Below are positions 1-8,116 of a stretch of 47,102 bases of DNA, one piece after another (the first letter of the stretch is position 1; every line of letters starts with the position of its first letter). The notes beneath the pieces are model-generated. The model saw only the letters and a program-made list of their open reading frames with translations. It searched no databases and was not told where the DNA came from. The position numbers and the translations under genes were made by a program. The stretch is from Candidatus Rokuibacteriota bacterium (GTDB lineage: Bacteria > Methylomirabilota > Methylomirabilia > Rokubacteriales > CSP1-6), in the NCBI GenBank assembly GCA_003220615.1, contig QHTB01000156.1, forward strand, positions 1 to 47,102, read 5' to 3'.

Positions 1-118
1 AAAGGACCGGGGTACGTGGCACGCGAACCTCGGTGTCTGTGAGGTGTGTCCCTAGGAGCTGACACAAATCGTCACTCCTTGAGTAGAAGTTTTCGCGGTT
101 GGTCGCGGCCAGATCTCC

Positions 119-2830
119 ATGATTCCATGGACTATGGCCTCGGATCCGATGAAGAGGCTTCGCGGCTCGCCGTCGTTCTACGGGGTCGTCGCCGCCCTCC
201 TGCTGGTCGTCTTCGTGGCCGCTGCGCTCTTCTTCGCCAGGGCGATCCGGGTCGAAGAGCAAGAGCACCTGGCTCAGAACGACGCCATCGCGCGTAGCGT
301 CGCTGCCTCGATCGAGGCGCGCGAACACGGGTACCTCAACGTCCTGCGCTCCTATGCTGGACGCTTCCGCTTCCGCGAGAGCATCAAGCGGCGGGACCGG
401 ACGGAAGCGCTGACTCACCTGCGTCAGCTGCATCAGAGCTTCCCCGATCTCGACCGCGTCTTCCTCGCCGATCCCGCCGGGACCGTCTGGGCGAGCGAGC
501 CGGAATCACCGGAGAACTACGGCCAGAGCTACGCCTTTCGTGACTGGTACCGGGGGGTGAGCCGGTCCTGGCAGCCGTACATGTCGGAGATCTACGAGAC
601 GGCGCACGAGCGGAAGCCGGCGGTGGCCCTGGCCATGCCGATCCGCGACGTCGACGGCCAGGTCATCGGGATCATCACCTCCGTGCAGAACCTGGACACG
701 CTCCGGACGTGGCTGGCGCCGATCCAGATTCCCGGTGGCGACCTGTTCGTCGTCGACCGCAAGGGTCAGCTCGTCTTTCACCGCACCAGGGCCGGCGCGG
801 ATCACCTCGCGGACTATGTCGACATTCCGGTGGTTCGGCGCCTGCTCGAGGGTCACGACGGTGTGGCCGAGCTGGAGAATCCCGTCGACGGTGAGGTGAG
901 CCTCTCCGCCTCTCGCTGGGTGCCCGCCCTCGGCTGGGGTGTCGTCGTGCACCGCTCGAAGAACGTGGTCTTGCAGCGGACGCGCACACTGATCCTCGCC
1001 GCCGCCGCCGTCGCCGTCGTCCTCGCCGCGACGCTGGCCGGGCTGGGCGGGCTCGCCCTTCGCAACGAGCGTCGGGCCGCGGCCGCGCTGGCCACCTCCA
1101 ACGAACGGCTGAACCTCCTGCACGAGATCGATCTCGCTCTCATCGCCGGGGAAACGCCGGTGACGATCGCCGAGGCAGCCCTCCCGCGACTTCGAGATTT
1201 GCTCGGCGTCCCTCGCGCCATCGTCAACCTGTTCGATCTGAAGGCGGGCGCGGTGGAATGGCTCGCCGCCATCGGACGCCGTCGCTTCTACCACGGCCCG
1301 CGCGTTCGCTATTCGTTGGAGCTCGCCGGTGACCTGGCGGCCTTGCGGCGGGGCGAGCCCCAGGTGATCGACGTGCAGTCGCTGCCCCCGAGCCCGGAAG
1401 CCGACGCCCTGCTGGCCTCGGACGTCCGCGTGTACATGGTGGTGCCCATGATCGCCCGTGGCGAGCTCATCGGCTCGATCAGCTTCGGCGGGCCAACGGG
1501 GGTGTTCCCGCCCGAGCAGATCAGCATCGCCAAGGACGTGGCCGCCCAGCTCGCCATTGCACTCGAGCAGGCGCGACTCCTGGAGCGTGTGACCCGTCAG
1601 GCCGAGGAGCTCGAGCAGCGGGTCGAGGAACGCACGCTCGAGCTGAGAGCGACGAACGACCAGCTCCAGCAAGAGATCGCCGAGCGTCGCCGGGCGGAAG
1701 AGGACGCCGACCGCGCCAACCGGGCCAAGAGCGAGTTCCTCTCGCGTATGAGCCACGAGTTGCGCACCCCGCTGAACGGCATCATCGGCTTCGCGCAGCT
1801 GCTCGAGCTCGAGGCCCAGGGCGACGAGCAGCGCGAGAGCATCGAGATGATCCTCAAGAGCGGACGTCACCTGCTCGACCTCATCAACGAGATCCTCGAT
1901 ATCGCCCGGATCGAGGCGGGAAAGCTGGCGCTCTCCCTGGAGCCGGTCCTGGTCAACGAGGTCGTGGCCGCCGCCCTCGACATGTTGCGGCTCGAGGCGG
2001 CCTCCAAGCGAATCGACGTCGTGGTGACGGCGCTCGAGGGCTACGTGCTGGCCGATCGTCAGCGTTTCCAGCAGGTCGTGTTGAACCTCTTGTCGAATGC
2101 CATCAAGTACAACCGGGCGGGTGGCGCCGTCCGCGTGTCGTCGGAGGTCGGCGCCGAGCAGGCTCGTCTCAGCGTCGGCGACACCGGTCGGGGCATCGCG
2201 CCCGAGACGATGAGCCGGTTGTTCACGGCGTTCGATCGGCTCGGCGCCGAGCAGACCGCGATCGAGGGCACGGGCCTCGGCCTCGTGCTGTCCCACCACC
2301 TCGTGGAGGCCATGGGCGGCACGCTGTCAGCGCAGAGCACGCTCGGCGAGGGCACGACGTTCACCGTCGGGCTGCGACGCGTCGAGTCTCCGACCGTGGG
2401 GATCGAGCGCGCGAGCGGTCGCGAGGTGGATGAGGTCGGCCTCGATGGCCTTCGTGGAACCGTGCTCTACATCGAGGACAATCTCTCCAACCTCAGACTG
2501 CTCGAGCGGATCCTGGCCCGTCGGCCCGGTGTCACATTGCTGTCAGCCATGCAAGGCTCCCGCGGGATCGAGCTGGCTCGCGATCATCAGCCGGACCTGA
2601 TCATCCTGGATCTTCACCTGCCCGATCTTTCCGGCAGCGACGTGCTGGCCAGGCTGTGCACCGATCCTCGGACGAAGCAGATCCCTGTCGTGATCCTGAG
2701 CGCGGACGCGACGCCCGGACGGATCAAGCGGTTGCTGGAGCAAGGCGCGCGTGATTACTTGACCAAGCCGCTCGACGTCAGACAGGTGCTGACGCTCGTG
2801 GACGAGACACTCGCCGACGTGGAGGCGTAG
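119..2830 (+). CDS. Hybrid sensor histidine kinase (Cache-GAF-HisKA-HATPase-REC)
   Basis: Membrane sensor kinase that would autophosphorylate on His and pass phosphate to its own C-terminal receiver. Visible order: membrane segment at about residues 20-42, an extracytoplasmic Cache-like sensor of about 240 residues, a second membrane segment near 290-312, a GAF-like domain near 335-490, a coiled coil, then HisKA with SHELRTPLNG (phospho-acceptor His546), HATPase with N-box NLLSNAIKYN, DTGRGI and GTGLGL, and a receiver with phospho-acceptor Asp831 in LDLHLPD and Lys883 in TKPLD. Later in-frame ATGs at 134 and 149 are possible starts; none has a clear ribosome-binding site, so the first was kept. 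It has no response-regulator partner beside it. The terminal receiver points to a phosphorelay or protein-protein output. The sensed ligand cannot be deduced; Cache domains commonly bind small organic acids or amino acids. Family assignment is secure, start uncertain. Confidence 0.93.
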   Translation: MIPWTMASDPMKRLRGSPSFYGVVAALLLVVFVAAALFFARAIRVEEQEHLAQNDAIARSVAASIEAREHGYLNVLRSYAGRFRFRESIKRRDRTEALTHLRQLHQSFPDLDRVFLADPAGTVWASEPESPENYGQSYAFRDWYRGVSRSWQPYMSEIYETAHERKPAVALAMPIRDVDGQVIGIITSVQNLDTLRTWLAPIQIPGGDLFVVDRKGQLVFHRTRAGADHLADYVDIPVVRRLLEGHDGVAELENPVDGEVSLSASRWVPALGWGVVVHRSKNVVLQRTRTLILAAAAVAVVLAATLAGLGGLALRNERRAAAALATSNERLNLLHEIDLALIAGETPVTIAEAALPRLRDLLGVPRAIVNLFDLKAGAVEWLAAIGRRRFYHGPRVRYSLELAGDLAALRRGEPQVIDVQSLPPSPEADALLASDVRVYMVVPMIARGELIGSISFGGPTGVFPPEQISIAKDVAAQLAIALEQARLLERVTRQAEELEQRVEERTLELRATNDQLQQEIAERRRAEEDADRANRAKSEFLSRMSHELRTPLNGIIGFAQLLELEAQGDEQRESIEMILKSGRHLLDLINEILDIARIEAGKLALSLEPVLVNEVVAAALDMLRLEAASKRIDVVVTALEGYVLADRQRFQQVVLNLLSNAIKYNRAGGAVRVSSEVGAEQARLSVGDTGRGIAPETMSRLFTAFDRLGAEQTAIEGTGLGLVLSHHLVEAMGGTLSAQSTLGEGTTFTVGLRRVESPTVGIERASGREVDEVGLDGLRGTVLYIEDNLSNLRLLERILARRPGVTLLSAMQGSRGIELARDHQPDLIILDLHLPDLSGSDVLARLCTDPRTKQIPVVILSADATPGRIKRLLEQGARDYLTKPLDVRQVLTLVDETLADVEA

Positions 2831-2844
2831 CGGAGGAGCGTGAA

Positions 2845-2874
2845 ACGGGGCGAGGGCTTCGACCCCCGCCCCGT
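2845..2874. terminator. GC-rich hairpin between convergent genes
   Basis: Arms ACGGGGCGAGGG (2845-2856) and CCCCCGCCCCGT (2863-2874) pair over 12 positions with one mismatch around a 6-nt loop CTTCGA. It sits 15 nt after the kinase stop and 6 nt before the end of the convergent small gene, so it could stop transcription from both sides. There is no T-tract, so intrinsic termination is an inference. Confidence 0.6.
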
Positions 2875-2880
2875 CCTCGG

Positions 2881-3000
2881 TTACGGCGCCTGAACGGAGT
2901 CGGGGCCCGTCAGGGGATTGTCGTCGTTGAAGGCCCACGCGGTACCGACGCCGCTGAGCGCCACCAGTGCCAACAGAGTCGCGAGAGCGAAGCGCTTCAT
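2881..3000 (-). CDS. 39-residue secreted peptide
   Basis: Very short gene: ATG at 3000, TAA at 2881-2883, 39 residues. The first 23 residues form a textbook Sec signal peptide: MKRF, then a hydrophobic run ALATLLALVALSGVG, then TAWA as cleavage site. This leaves a mature peptide of only about 16 residues, FNDDNPLTGPDSVQAP, with no Cys. A good ribosome-binding site (AAGGGG) lies about 8 nt upstream of the ATG. No family recognised. It is transcribed toward the kinase gene and separated from it by a hairpin. The signal peptide plus Shine-Dalgarno make it likely to be real, although no homologue can be named; a lipoprotein is excluded because there is no lipobox Cys. Confidence 0.6.
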   Translation of the reverse strand: MKRFALATLLALVALSGVGTAWAFNDDNPLTGPDSVQAP

Positions 3001-3215
3001 CTCGTCACCCCTTTCGTCACGAGCTGTGTGATGCGAAGCAGACGGGCTGCAAGGCAAATGCCCAACTCGCTGCCCGCGTTCTGAGCACGTCGATCACCGC
3101 CAAGTCCGCGTGATGTCGTCACTCGAGCCCTCGACGATTCGCGACGACGTCGTGCAGATCCGCCACAGTCGCGCACGAGCGCCACAGCTCGTGGCCCTCC
3201 GGAAGCATCGCTTCG

Positions 3216-4952
3216 GTGCCGATCCCCATTCCGATGCTGGGTTGGGGACGAACGAAATCGGGCAGTGAATCCGTGGCGCACCGGCACGCGAAGATCGGTG
3301 TCAGGATCGCACTCGTGCTCGGGATTGCGCTCGGCGGCAGCATTGCCTTGCCCACCTACCTGCTCGTGACGTATCAGACGCGCCTGGAGCGTTCAGCCGC
3401 GCGCGCCGCGTTCGTCCTGGCCTCGAGTGACCTGGGGCGGCAGGCGCAGGTGCACTTCAAGATCCAGGTGCAGGAGTGGAAGAACGTCCTGCTCCGCGGC
3501 GCCGATCCCCAGCTGCTCGAGAAATATCGGGGCGGGTTCGAGAAGGAGGAGGCCGCGGTGCAGAAGCACCTCACCGTCCTCCGAGCGCGGCTGACGGCCG
3601 AAGCACTCGACGTGGCCAGGGTCGACGGGCTGCTGGCCGTGCATCGGAGCCTCGGCGAGCGTTATCGCGCGGCGCTGGCCGGCTTCGAGGGCGACGCGGC
3701 CGGCGCGCGCAAGGTCGATCACGCCGTCCGCGGCATCGACCGGGCGCCGACCGAAGCGATGGACGCCCTGGTCGCCGACCTCAAGAAGCTCGCCGAGCGC
3801 TATCAGGCCGACGCGATCGCAGACAACGCGGCCATCCGTCGCTTCGCAATCACGCTGATCGTGCTCGTCGTCATTCCGGTGGCCGCGATCGCCACGTGGT
3901 TCTGCCGCGACGTGAGCCGTCGGCTGCGCCGCATGGTCGATGCCGTGCGCGACGTGGCCGAGGGCGAGGGCGATCTCACCCGGCGCGTCGACGTGACCAC
4001 GCGCGACGAGATCGGCGAGGCCGCCGCCTGGATGAACCGCTTCATCGAAAAGGTGCACGACATCATCGCTCACGCCCGCACGGTGGCGGCCGGCTCGGCG
4101 CTCGCGACCGGGCAGCTCTCGAGCGCAGCCGAGCATCTGGCCGCCGGCAGTCACGAGCAGGCCGCCGGCCTCGAGGAAGCCGCGGCGAGCATCGAGCAGG
4201 TCGCGGCCACGATCAGGCAGAACTCGGACAACGCGCGCCAGGCGGCCGACTGCGCCGTCGACTCCACGCGCACGGCCGAGAAGGGACGCGAGGTCATCGA
4301 CGAATCGGTCTCCGCCATGAACGGCATCAGCCAGGCCGCCGGCAAGATCTCCCAGATCATCGGGGTGATCGACGAGATCGCGTTCCAGACGAACCTGCTC
4401 GCGCTCAATGCCGCGGTCGAGGCCGCCCGGGCCGGGGAGCAGGGGCGCGGGTTCGCCGTGGTCGCGGCCGAGGTCCGGAACCTCGCCCAGCGATCGGCCA
4501 GCGCCGCCAAGGAAATCAAGGCCCTGATTCTCGAGTCGGTCGATCGAGTGGAGCGGGGCGCTGTGCTGGTCGAGCGGTCGGGCCGAACGCTGGACGACAT
4601 CGTGACGTCCGTGCGCCGTGTCAGCGACATCGTGGCTGACATCGCGGCCGCCAGCGAGGACCAGCGGCGCGGCATCGACCAGGTCAACCAGGTCGTCGTG
4701 CAGATGGACGCGACCGTGCAGAACAACGCGGAGCAGACCGAAGAGCTCTCGACCACGACCCAGGCGCTGGCGACACAGGCCCGGGTGCTGGAGGAGCTGG
4801 TCGGGCGCTTCCGGGTTGCCGGGGCGACGGCCTCGCCCGTGGTGGCGGCGGCCGCGCGGCCGTCACGACCGCGCCCGAAGTCACAGAAGCCAGCGTTCCG
4901 ACCGATCACTCGCGAGGTGGCTGTGGTCGGCGTCGGTTCCCAAGAGCGCTAG
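3216..4952 (+). CDS. Methyl-accepting chemotaxis protein
   Basis: Transmembrane chemoreceptor feeding CheA/CheW. Membrane segment at about 28-50, a periplasmic helical region of about 155 residues resembling four-helix-bundle sensors, a second membrane segment about 210-230 ([20 protein letters not shown]), a HAMP domain to about 285, and then the signalling coiled coil with the near-invariant tip [20 protein letters not shown] near residues 386-405. The C-terminus lacks a CheR-tethering pentapeptide. The start is GTG at 3216, with GGAAG about 10 nt upstream; a GTG at 3270 is an alternative. No chemotaxis operon lies around it, so it is an orphan receptor. An inverted repeat that could terminate it lies 60 nt downstream. 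Confidence 0.93.
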   Translation: MPIPIPMLGWGRTKSGSESVAHRHAKIGVRIALVLGIALGGSIALPTYLLVTYQTRLERSAARAAFVLASSDLGRQAQVHFKIQVQEWKNVLLRGADPQLLEKYRGGFEKEEAAVQKHLTVLRARLTAEALDVARVDGLLAVHRSLGERYRAALAGFEGDAAGARKVDHAVRGIDRAPTEAMDALVADLKKLAERYQADAIADNAAIRRFAITLIVLVVIPVAAIATWFCRDVSRRLRRMVDAVRDVAEGEGDLTRRVDVTTRDEIGEAAAWMNRFIEKVHDIIAHARTVAAGSALATGQLSSAAEHLAAGSHEQAAGLEEAAASIEQVAATIRQNSDNARQAADCAVDSTRTAEKGREVIDESVSAMNGISQAAGKISQIIGVIDEIAFQTNLLALNAAVEAARAGEQGRGFAVVAAEVRNLAQRSASAAKEIKALILESVDRVERGAVLVERSGRTLDDIVTSVRRVSDIVADIAAASEDQRRGIDQVNQVVVQMDATVQNNAEQTEELSTTTQALATQARVLEELVGRFRVAGATASPVVAAAARPSRPRPKSQKPAFRPITREVAVVGVGSQER

Positions 4953-5012
4953 TCCCTGGGCGTGCCTATGCTCGGTTCGCGCGTGCGACGCTCGGTCTGC
5001 AGGTATCAAGGC

Positions 5013-5045
5013 GCGCCGCTCGCCGGGGGCGACGGCGAGCGGCGC
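5013..5045 (+). terminator. Perfect 12-bp hairpin after the chemoreceptor gene
   Basis: Arms GCGCCGCTCGCC (5013-5024) and GGCGAGCGGCGC (5034-5045) are perfectly complementary with a 9-nt loop, followed by a weakly T-rich stretch TGTTCGCTCTCGTT. Position 60 nt after the receptor stop fits a rho-independent terminator. Confidence 0.65.
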
Positions 5046-5356
5046 TGTTCGCTCTCGTTGAGTGCAGCAGGTCGTGCCGCAGTCACGCTGAGCGTCGCCG
5101 GCGGTTTAGTGCAAGTGGCTTACCGAAGCCGGAAGTCCCCGAATAACGGGCCTGAAGGCGGTCGCCCGTGTTCGCCAGGCCCTGATCTCGTAAACTTCTC
5201 CGACAACGTGGCGAGTCGTCGCACCGAGCGGCCGACCCTGGCCGCACGCTCACTTGAAGAGGGTCGACGATCGTACGATGCTTGCCGGCACGGCGCGGAC
5301 GCCGCGAGTGACTTCGAGACGCGACGCCGGACGGCCCCGAGGAGGGTCTCGATCCC
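5046..5356. other. Non-coding stretch, no recognised gene
   Basis: About 310 nt without a convincing gene. The open frames crossing it are Arg/Ser/Gly-rich with no domain or start signal. It contains small adjacent stem-loops: GGCTT/AAGCC around 5118-5131, CCCG/CGGG around 5139-5151, and GGCG/CGCC around 5157-5166. They resemble a structured RNA in density, but I could match them to no known riboswitch family. Confidence 0.4.
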
Positions 5357-5557
5357 ATGAACATGCCGCACGATCCGCATCGAGCAGGAGCGCTCCCAAG
5401 CCCGATCAGGGACAGGCGGCAATCAACGTGCGCGTTGTGCGGCGAGCGCGTCGACTTGCGTGAGGAGCACTACCGCATGGTGTCCGAGTTCCGGGTCCAT
5501 CGGGCCACGGTCCACGTCGAGTGCTATCGAAAGCTCAAGAGGGAACGCCCCGAGTAA
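5357..5557 (+). CDS. Small hypothetical protein with a possible zinc knuckle
   Basis: 66 residues with ATG at 5357 and a strong ribosome-binding site GGAGGG at 5341-5346. The central part reads CALCGERVDL and later VHVECYRKL, giving CxxC plus a HxxC pair, compatible with one bound zinc ion in a treble-clef or zinc-ribbon-like fold. No signal peptide or membrane segment, so cytoplasmic. No family recognised. It stands alone between the chemoreceptor terminator and the next small gene. A nucleic-acid-binding or regulatory role is only a guess from the zinc knuckle. Confidence 0.55.
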   Translation: MNMPHDPHRAGALPSPIRDRRQSTCALCGERVDLREEHYRMVSEFRVHRATVHVECYRKLKRERPE

Positions 5558-5759
5558 GGGCATCGAGGTCGCGTTCGATAGACGCGAACCGTCACCTATC
5601 CCGACGCCGTCGGAAGGTTGAGTCGTAAGGATTGCCGTACATCGCCGGCGACCCGAACCCCTGCCGGCGAACGCGCTGATTCCTCACGCCGTCGTGGTCC
5701 GGCCAGCTCCTCGCACTGAACGTCCCCCACAGGCTGTTTCATCCTTGGAAAGGACGTGA

Positions 5760-6029
5760 ATGACCCGAGCGAGGAAATCGGCCGGCCGCTGGATCGCCGA
5801 ACACACAACCATTGCGATCGTGCTCGCAGGGATTCCAAGTCTCGTGGCCGGACTGATCGGCGTCGTGGCCAAGCGCCTCGATGTCAGCCCGGATCGAGTC
5901 TTCCTGCTGATCGGCCTGCTGACGTTCGCGTCAGGGCTCCTGACGATCGTCGTCCTGTTCATCCGGTACATCGTCAACTACGCGACGTTGACCTCCGTGG
6001 AGCTCGACGAGGCAATCACGAGGGGCTAG
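5760..6029 (+). CDS. Small two-helix membrane protein, hypothetical
   Basis: 89 residues with two hydrophobic segments, about 17-37 (TIAIVLAGIPSLVAGLIGVV) and 47-70 (FLLIGLLTFASGLLTIVVLF), separated by a short polar loop with KRLDVSPDR. The start ATG at 5760 follows GGAAAGGA at 5747-5754. No family recognised. Its stop codon overlaps the stop of the convergent CoA-transferase gene in a shared CTAG. Probably an inner-membrane protein of unknown role. Confidence 0.6.
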   Translation: MTRARKSAGRWIAEHTTIAIVLAGIPSLVAGLIGVVAKRLDVSPDRVFLLIGLLTFASGLLTIVVLFIRYIVNYATLTSVELDEAITRG

Positions 6030-7234
6030 ACGACGCCCGTATCGCGGAGGCGTCGCACCTCGTCGGCGGTGTAGCCCGCCAGCGTCGTGAGCACGTCCTC
6101 GGTGTGCTCGCCGAAGAGCGGGGCCCGCGACGTCTCGATCGGGGAGTCCGACAGCCGTAGCGGGCATCCGATCATCGAGAAGCGTCCTCGCGTCGGATGC
6201 TCGAGGTCGAACACGGTGCCGCGCTCCCGCAGGTGAGGGTCGCGGAGCACCTCCGCGGTGTCGAGCACCGCGCCGCACGGAATCCCGCGGCTGGCCAGGG
6301 CCCGCATGACCTCGTGCTTGTCGTGCTTCATGGTCCAGCCCTCGATCACCGCGGTGAGGTCGTCACTGTGGCGGGCCCGCGCCGGCGGCGTGCTGAAGCG
6401 CTCGTCGGAGCGGACGTCCTGGCGGCCGATGGCGTCCACCAGCGCCTCGAAGGGCTCGGCATTGTCGGGTGGCAGCATCAGATAGACGTAGTCGTTCGGT
6501 CCACCCCCCGCGCAGCGGACGAGGTCGGCATAGGCGCCGCTCGCCGAGCGATTCCCCATGCGCTCGAGAGGCCGGCCGTTCGTCAGGGTCGGCGTGAACT
6601 TCACGCGCGTGATGTTCAGCACGGCCTCCTGCATGGCCACCTCGACGAGCTGGCCGCGGCCCGTCCGCTGCCTTTGCACGAGCGCGGCGAGGATGGCGAT
6701 GGTCAGGTGCATGCCGGTGCCGGCGTCCCCCACGTTGACGCCGGTGACGACCGGCGGACGATCGGGGAAGCCGGTGAGGCTCATCCCACCGCTGGTCGCT
6801 TGCGCGATCATCTCGAAGCACTTGAAGTCGCTGTAGGGCCCGTAGGAGCCGAAGCCTTTGATCGACGCGTAGATCGCCCGGGGATTGAGCTTCTTCACCG
6901 CCTCGTAGCCGAGCCCCAGGCGCTCCATGGCGCCGGGGCCGAGATTCTCGGCGACGACGTCGGCCTCGCGGATGAGCCGTCGCGCGATCTCCTTGCCCTC
7001 GTCGGTCTTCAGATTGAGCACGACGCTGCGCTTGTTGCTGTTGAGCAGCAGGAAGAAATAGCTGTCGATGTCGGCCCGGTCGCTGTACCAGAGCTTTCGC
7101 GCCCGGTCACCGTTCGGCGGACGCTCGATCTTGATCACGTCGGCGCCGAGCCAGGCCAGGGTCTGCGTGCACGCGGGACCCGCCTGGTCGTGCGTGAAGT
7201 CGATGACCCGGATGCCGTCCAGGGCTTTGCTCAT
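6026..7234 (-). CDS. CaiB/BaiF family (class III) CoA-transferase
   Basis: 402 residues, full length for the family. The N-terminal block GIRVIDFTHDQAGPACTQ, the GADVIKIERP motif, NLKTDEG and a catalytic Asp170 in NVGDAGTGMH match formyl-CoA:oxalate-type transferases, which move CoA between acyl-CoA and free acids through an aspartyl-anhydride intermediate. Clear GAGGAGGA ribosome-binding site before the ATG at 7234. It is the last gene of the minus-strand hydantoinase/TRAP operon, 22 nt after the NHL gene. In this context it probably activates the acid released by the upstream hydrolases as a CoA thioester. The substrate is unknown. Its stop overlaps the stop of the convergent small membrane protein gene. 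Confidence 0.92.
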   Translation of the reverse strand: MSKALDGIRVIDFTHDQAGPACTQTLAWLGADVIKIERPPNGDRARKLWYSDRADIDSYFFLLLNSNKRSVVLNLKTDEGKEIARRLIREADVVAENLGPGAMERLGLGYEAVKKLNPRAIYASIKGFGSYGPYSDFKCFEMIAQATSGGMSLTGFPDRPPVVTGVNVGDAGTGMHLTIAILAALVQRQRTGRGQLVEVAMQEAVLNITRVKFTPTLTNGRPLERMGNRSASGAYADLVRCAGGGPNDYVYLMLPPDNAEPFEALVDAIGRQDVRSDERFSTPPARARHSDDLTAVIEGWTMKHDKHEVMRALASRGIPCGAVLDTAEVLRDPHLRERGTVFDLEHPTRGRFSMIGCPLRLSDSPIETSRAPLFGEHTEDVLTTLAGYTADEVRRLRDTGVV

Positions 7235-7256
7235 CGGTTCCTCCTCGCCTTCTGCC

Positions 7257-8114
7257 CTACCGCCCGGGCGCCCGGCGCACGAGCTTCGTCACCTGCGTCA
7301 GCCGCATCTCGGCCAGGTAGAGATTGCCGCGCGAATCGCCCCAGACGCCGTGGGCGCCGGCGTCGACGGGGCGGCCGCGCGCGAGCATCTGACCGTCGGG
7401 TGAGAACATCGTGATCCGGGGGATCTGATCGGTGACGTACACCGTGCCACCCGGATCGATGTAGATGTCCATCGGTTTGTGGAGGTCGCCCCACTCCCCG
7501 TAGAAGTCGCCCTCGGGGCTGAAGAGCTGGACGCGATTGTTCTCCCGATCGGCGACGAAGATCCGGTCGCGCGCGTCGACCCAGATACCGTGCGGCGTCG
7601 TGAACTGGGCGCGGCCGAGCCCAGGTCCGCCCCACGTCTGCAGATGCTTTCCGTCGGCCGAGAACCGGTGCACCGAGGAGTTGCCGTAGCCGTCGGCGAC
7701 GTAGATGTCGCCGTTCCGCGCGACGGCCACGTCGGCCGGGTGGTTGAACGGCGCCCGCAGCGCCGGACGGCCGCGCTGGCCGAGCGTGAGCACCACCTTC
7801 CCGTCCGGCGTGAGCTTCAGGACCTCGTGCTCGTCACGGTTACAGACGAAGACGTGGTCGTCCGGCGCGATGTAGATGCCGTGGGCATCGCGCAGGCGGC
7901 CGTCGCCCCAGCCCGAGAGGAAGTTCCCGTCGGCGTCGAAGACGAGGACAGGGGGATTCTTCCGCTGGTAGAAGTAGACGCGATCGCGTGAGTCGACGGC
8001 GACGTGACTCACGATGCCCAGCGTCATCCCGGTCGGGAGAACACCCCACGGGCTGATGACGTCGTAGACGTAATCACCGGTACCGACGACGAGGCCACTC
8101 CGGCCGTTGGTCAT
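7257..8114 (-). CDS. NHL-repeat beta-propeller protein (alpha-amidating-lyase-like)
   Basis: 285 residues made of NHL repeats with the recurring pattern DxxGNFLSGWGxG, GNIYVADGYGN, DRIFVADRENNRVQLF and GTVYVTDQIPR, about six blades. The start (GDYVYDVISPWGVLPTG) resembles bacterial proteins related to peptidyl-alpha-hydroxyglycine alpha-amidating lyase, which split a carbinolamide C-N bond. I rely on memory of the family for that. No signal peptide, so cytoplasmic, unlike many NHL proteins. The ATG at 8114 lies 2 nt after the stop of the hyuB homologue, so translation is probably coupled. In an operon with a cyclic amidohydrolase, a lyase acting on an N-carbamoyl or N-acyl hydroxyacid would make sense, but this is inference; a scaffolding role is equally possible. 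Confidence 0.8.
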   Translation of the reverse strand: MTNGRSGLVVGTGDYVYDVISPWGVLPTGMTLGIVSHVAVDSRDRVYFYQRKNPPVLVFDADGNFLSGWGDGRLRDAHGIYIAPDDHVFVCNRDEHEVLKLTPDGKVVLTLGQRGRPALRAPFNHPADVAVARNGDIYVADGYGNSSVHRFSADGKHLQTWGGPGLGRAQFTTPHGIWVDARDRIFVADRENNRVQLFSPEGDFYGEWGDLHKPMDIYIDPGGTVYVTDQIPRITMFSPDGQMLARGRPVDAGAHGVWGDSRGNLYLAEMRLTQVTKLVRRAPGR

Positions 8115-8116
8115 GG

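Noticed and set aside
506..2299. Long open frame on the minus strand across the kinase gene
   Set aside because: High-GC shadow of the kinase gene; its product has no domain pattern, and similar shadows occur over most genes here.
5105..5190. Cluster of small stem-loops resembling a riboswitch such as c-di-GMP-I
   Set aside because: The conserved GCAAACC-type core and other known riboswitch motifs are absent, and the following gene start is about 170 nt away.
4962..5360. Open frame of 132 codons after the chemoreceptor
   Set aside because: It runs through the terminator hairpin, has no ribosome-binding site and its composition is non-protein-like.
5254..5463. Plus-strand frame overlapping the zinc-knuckle gene
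   Set aside because: It overlaps a better supported frame with a strong ribosome-binding site and has an Arg-rich shadow composition.
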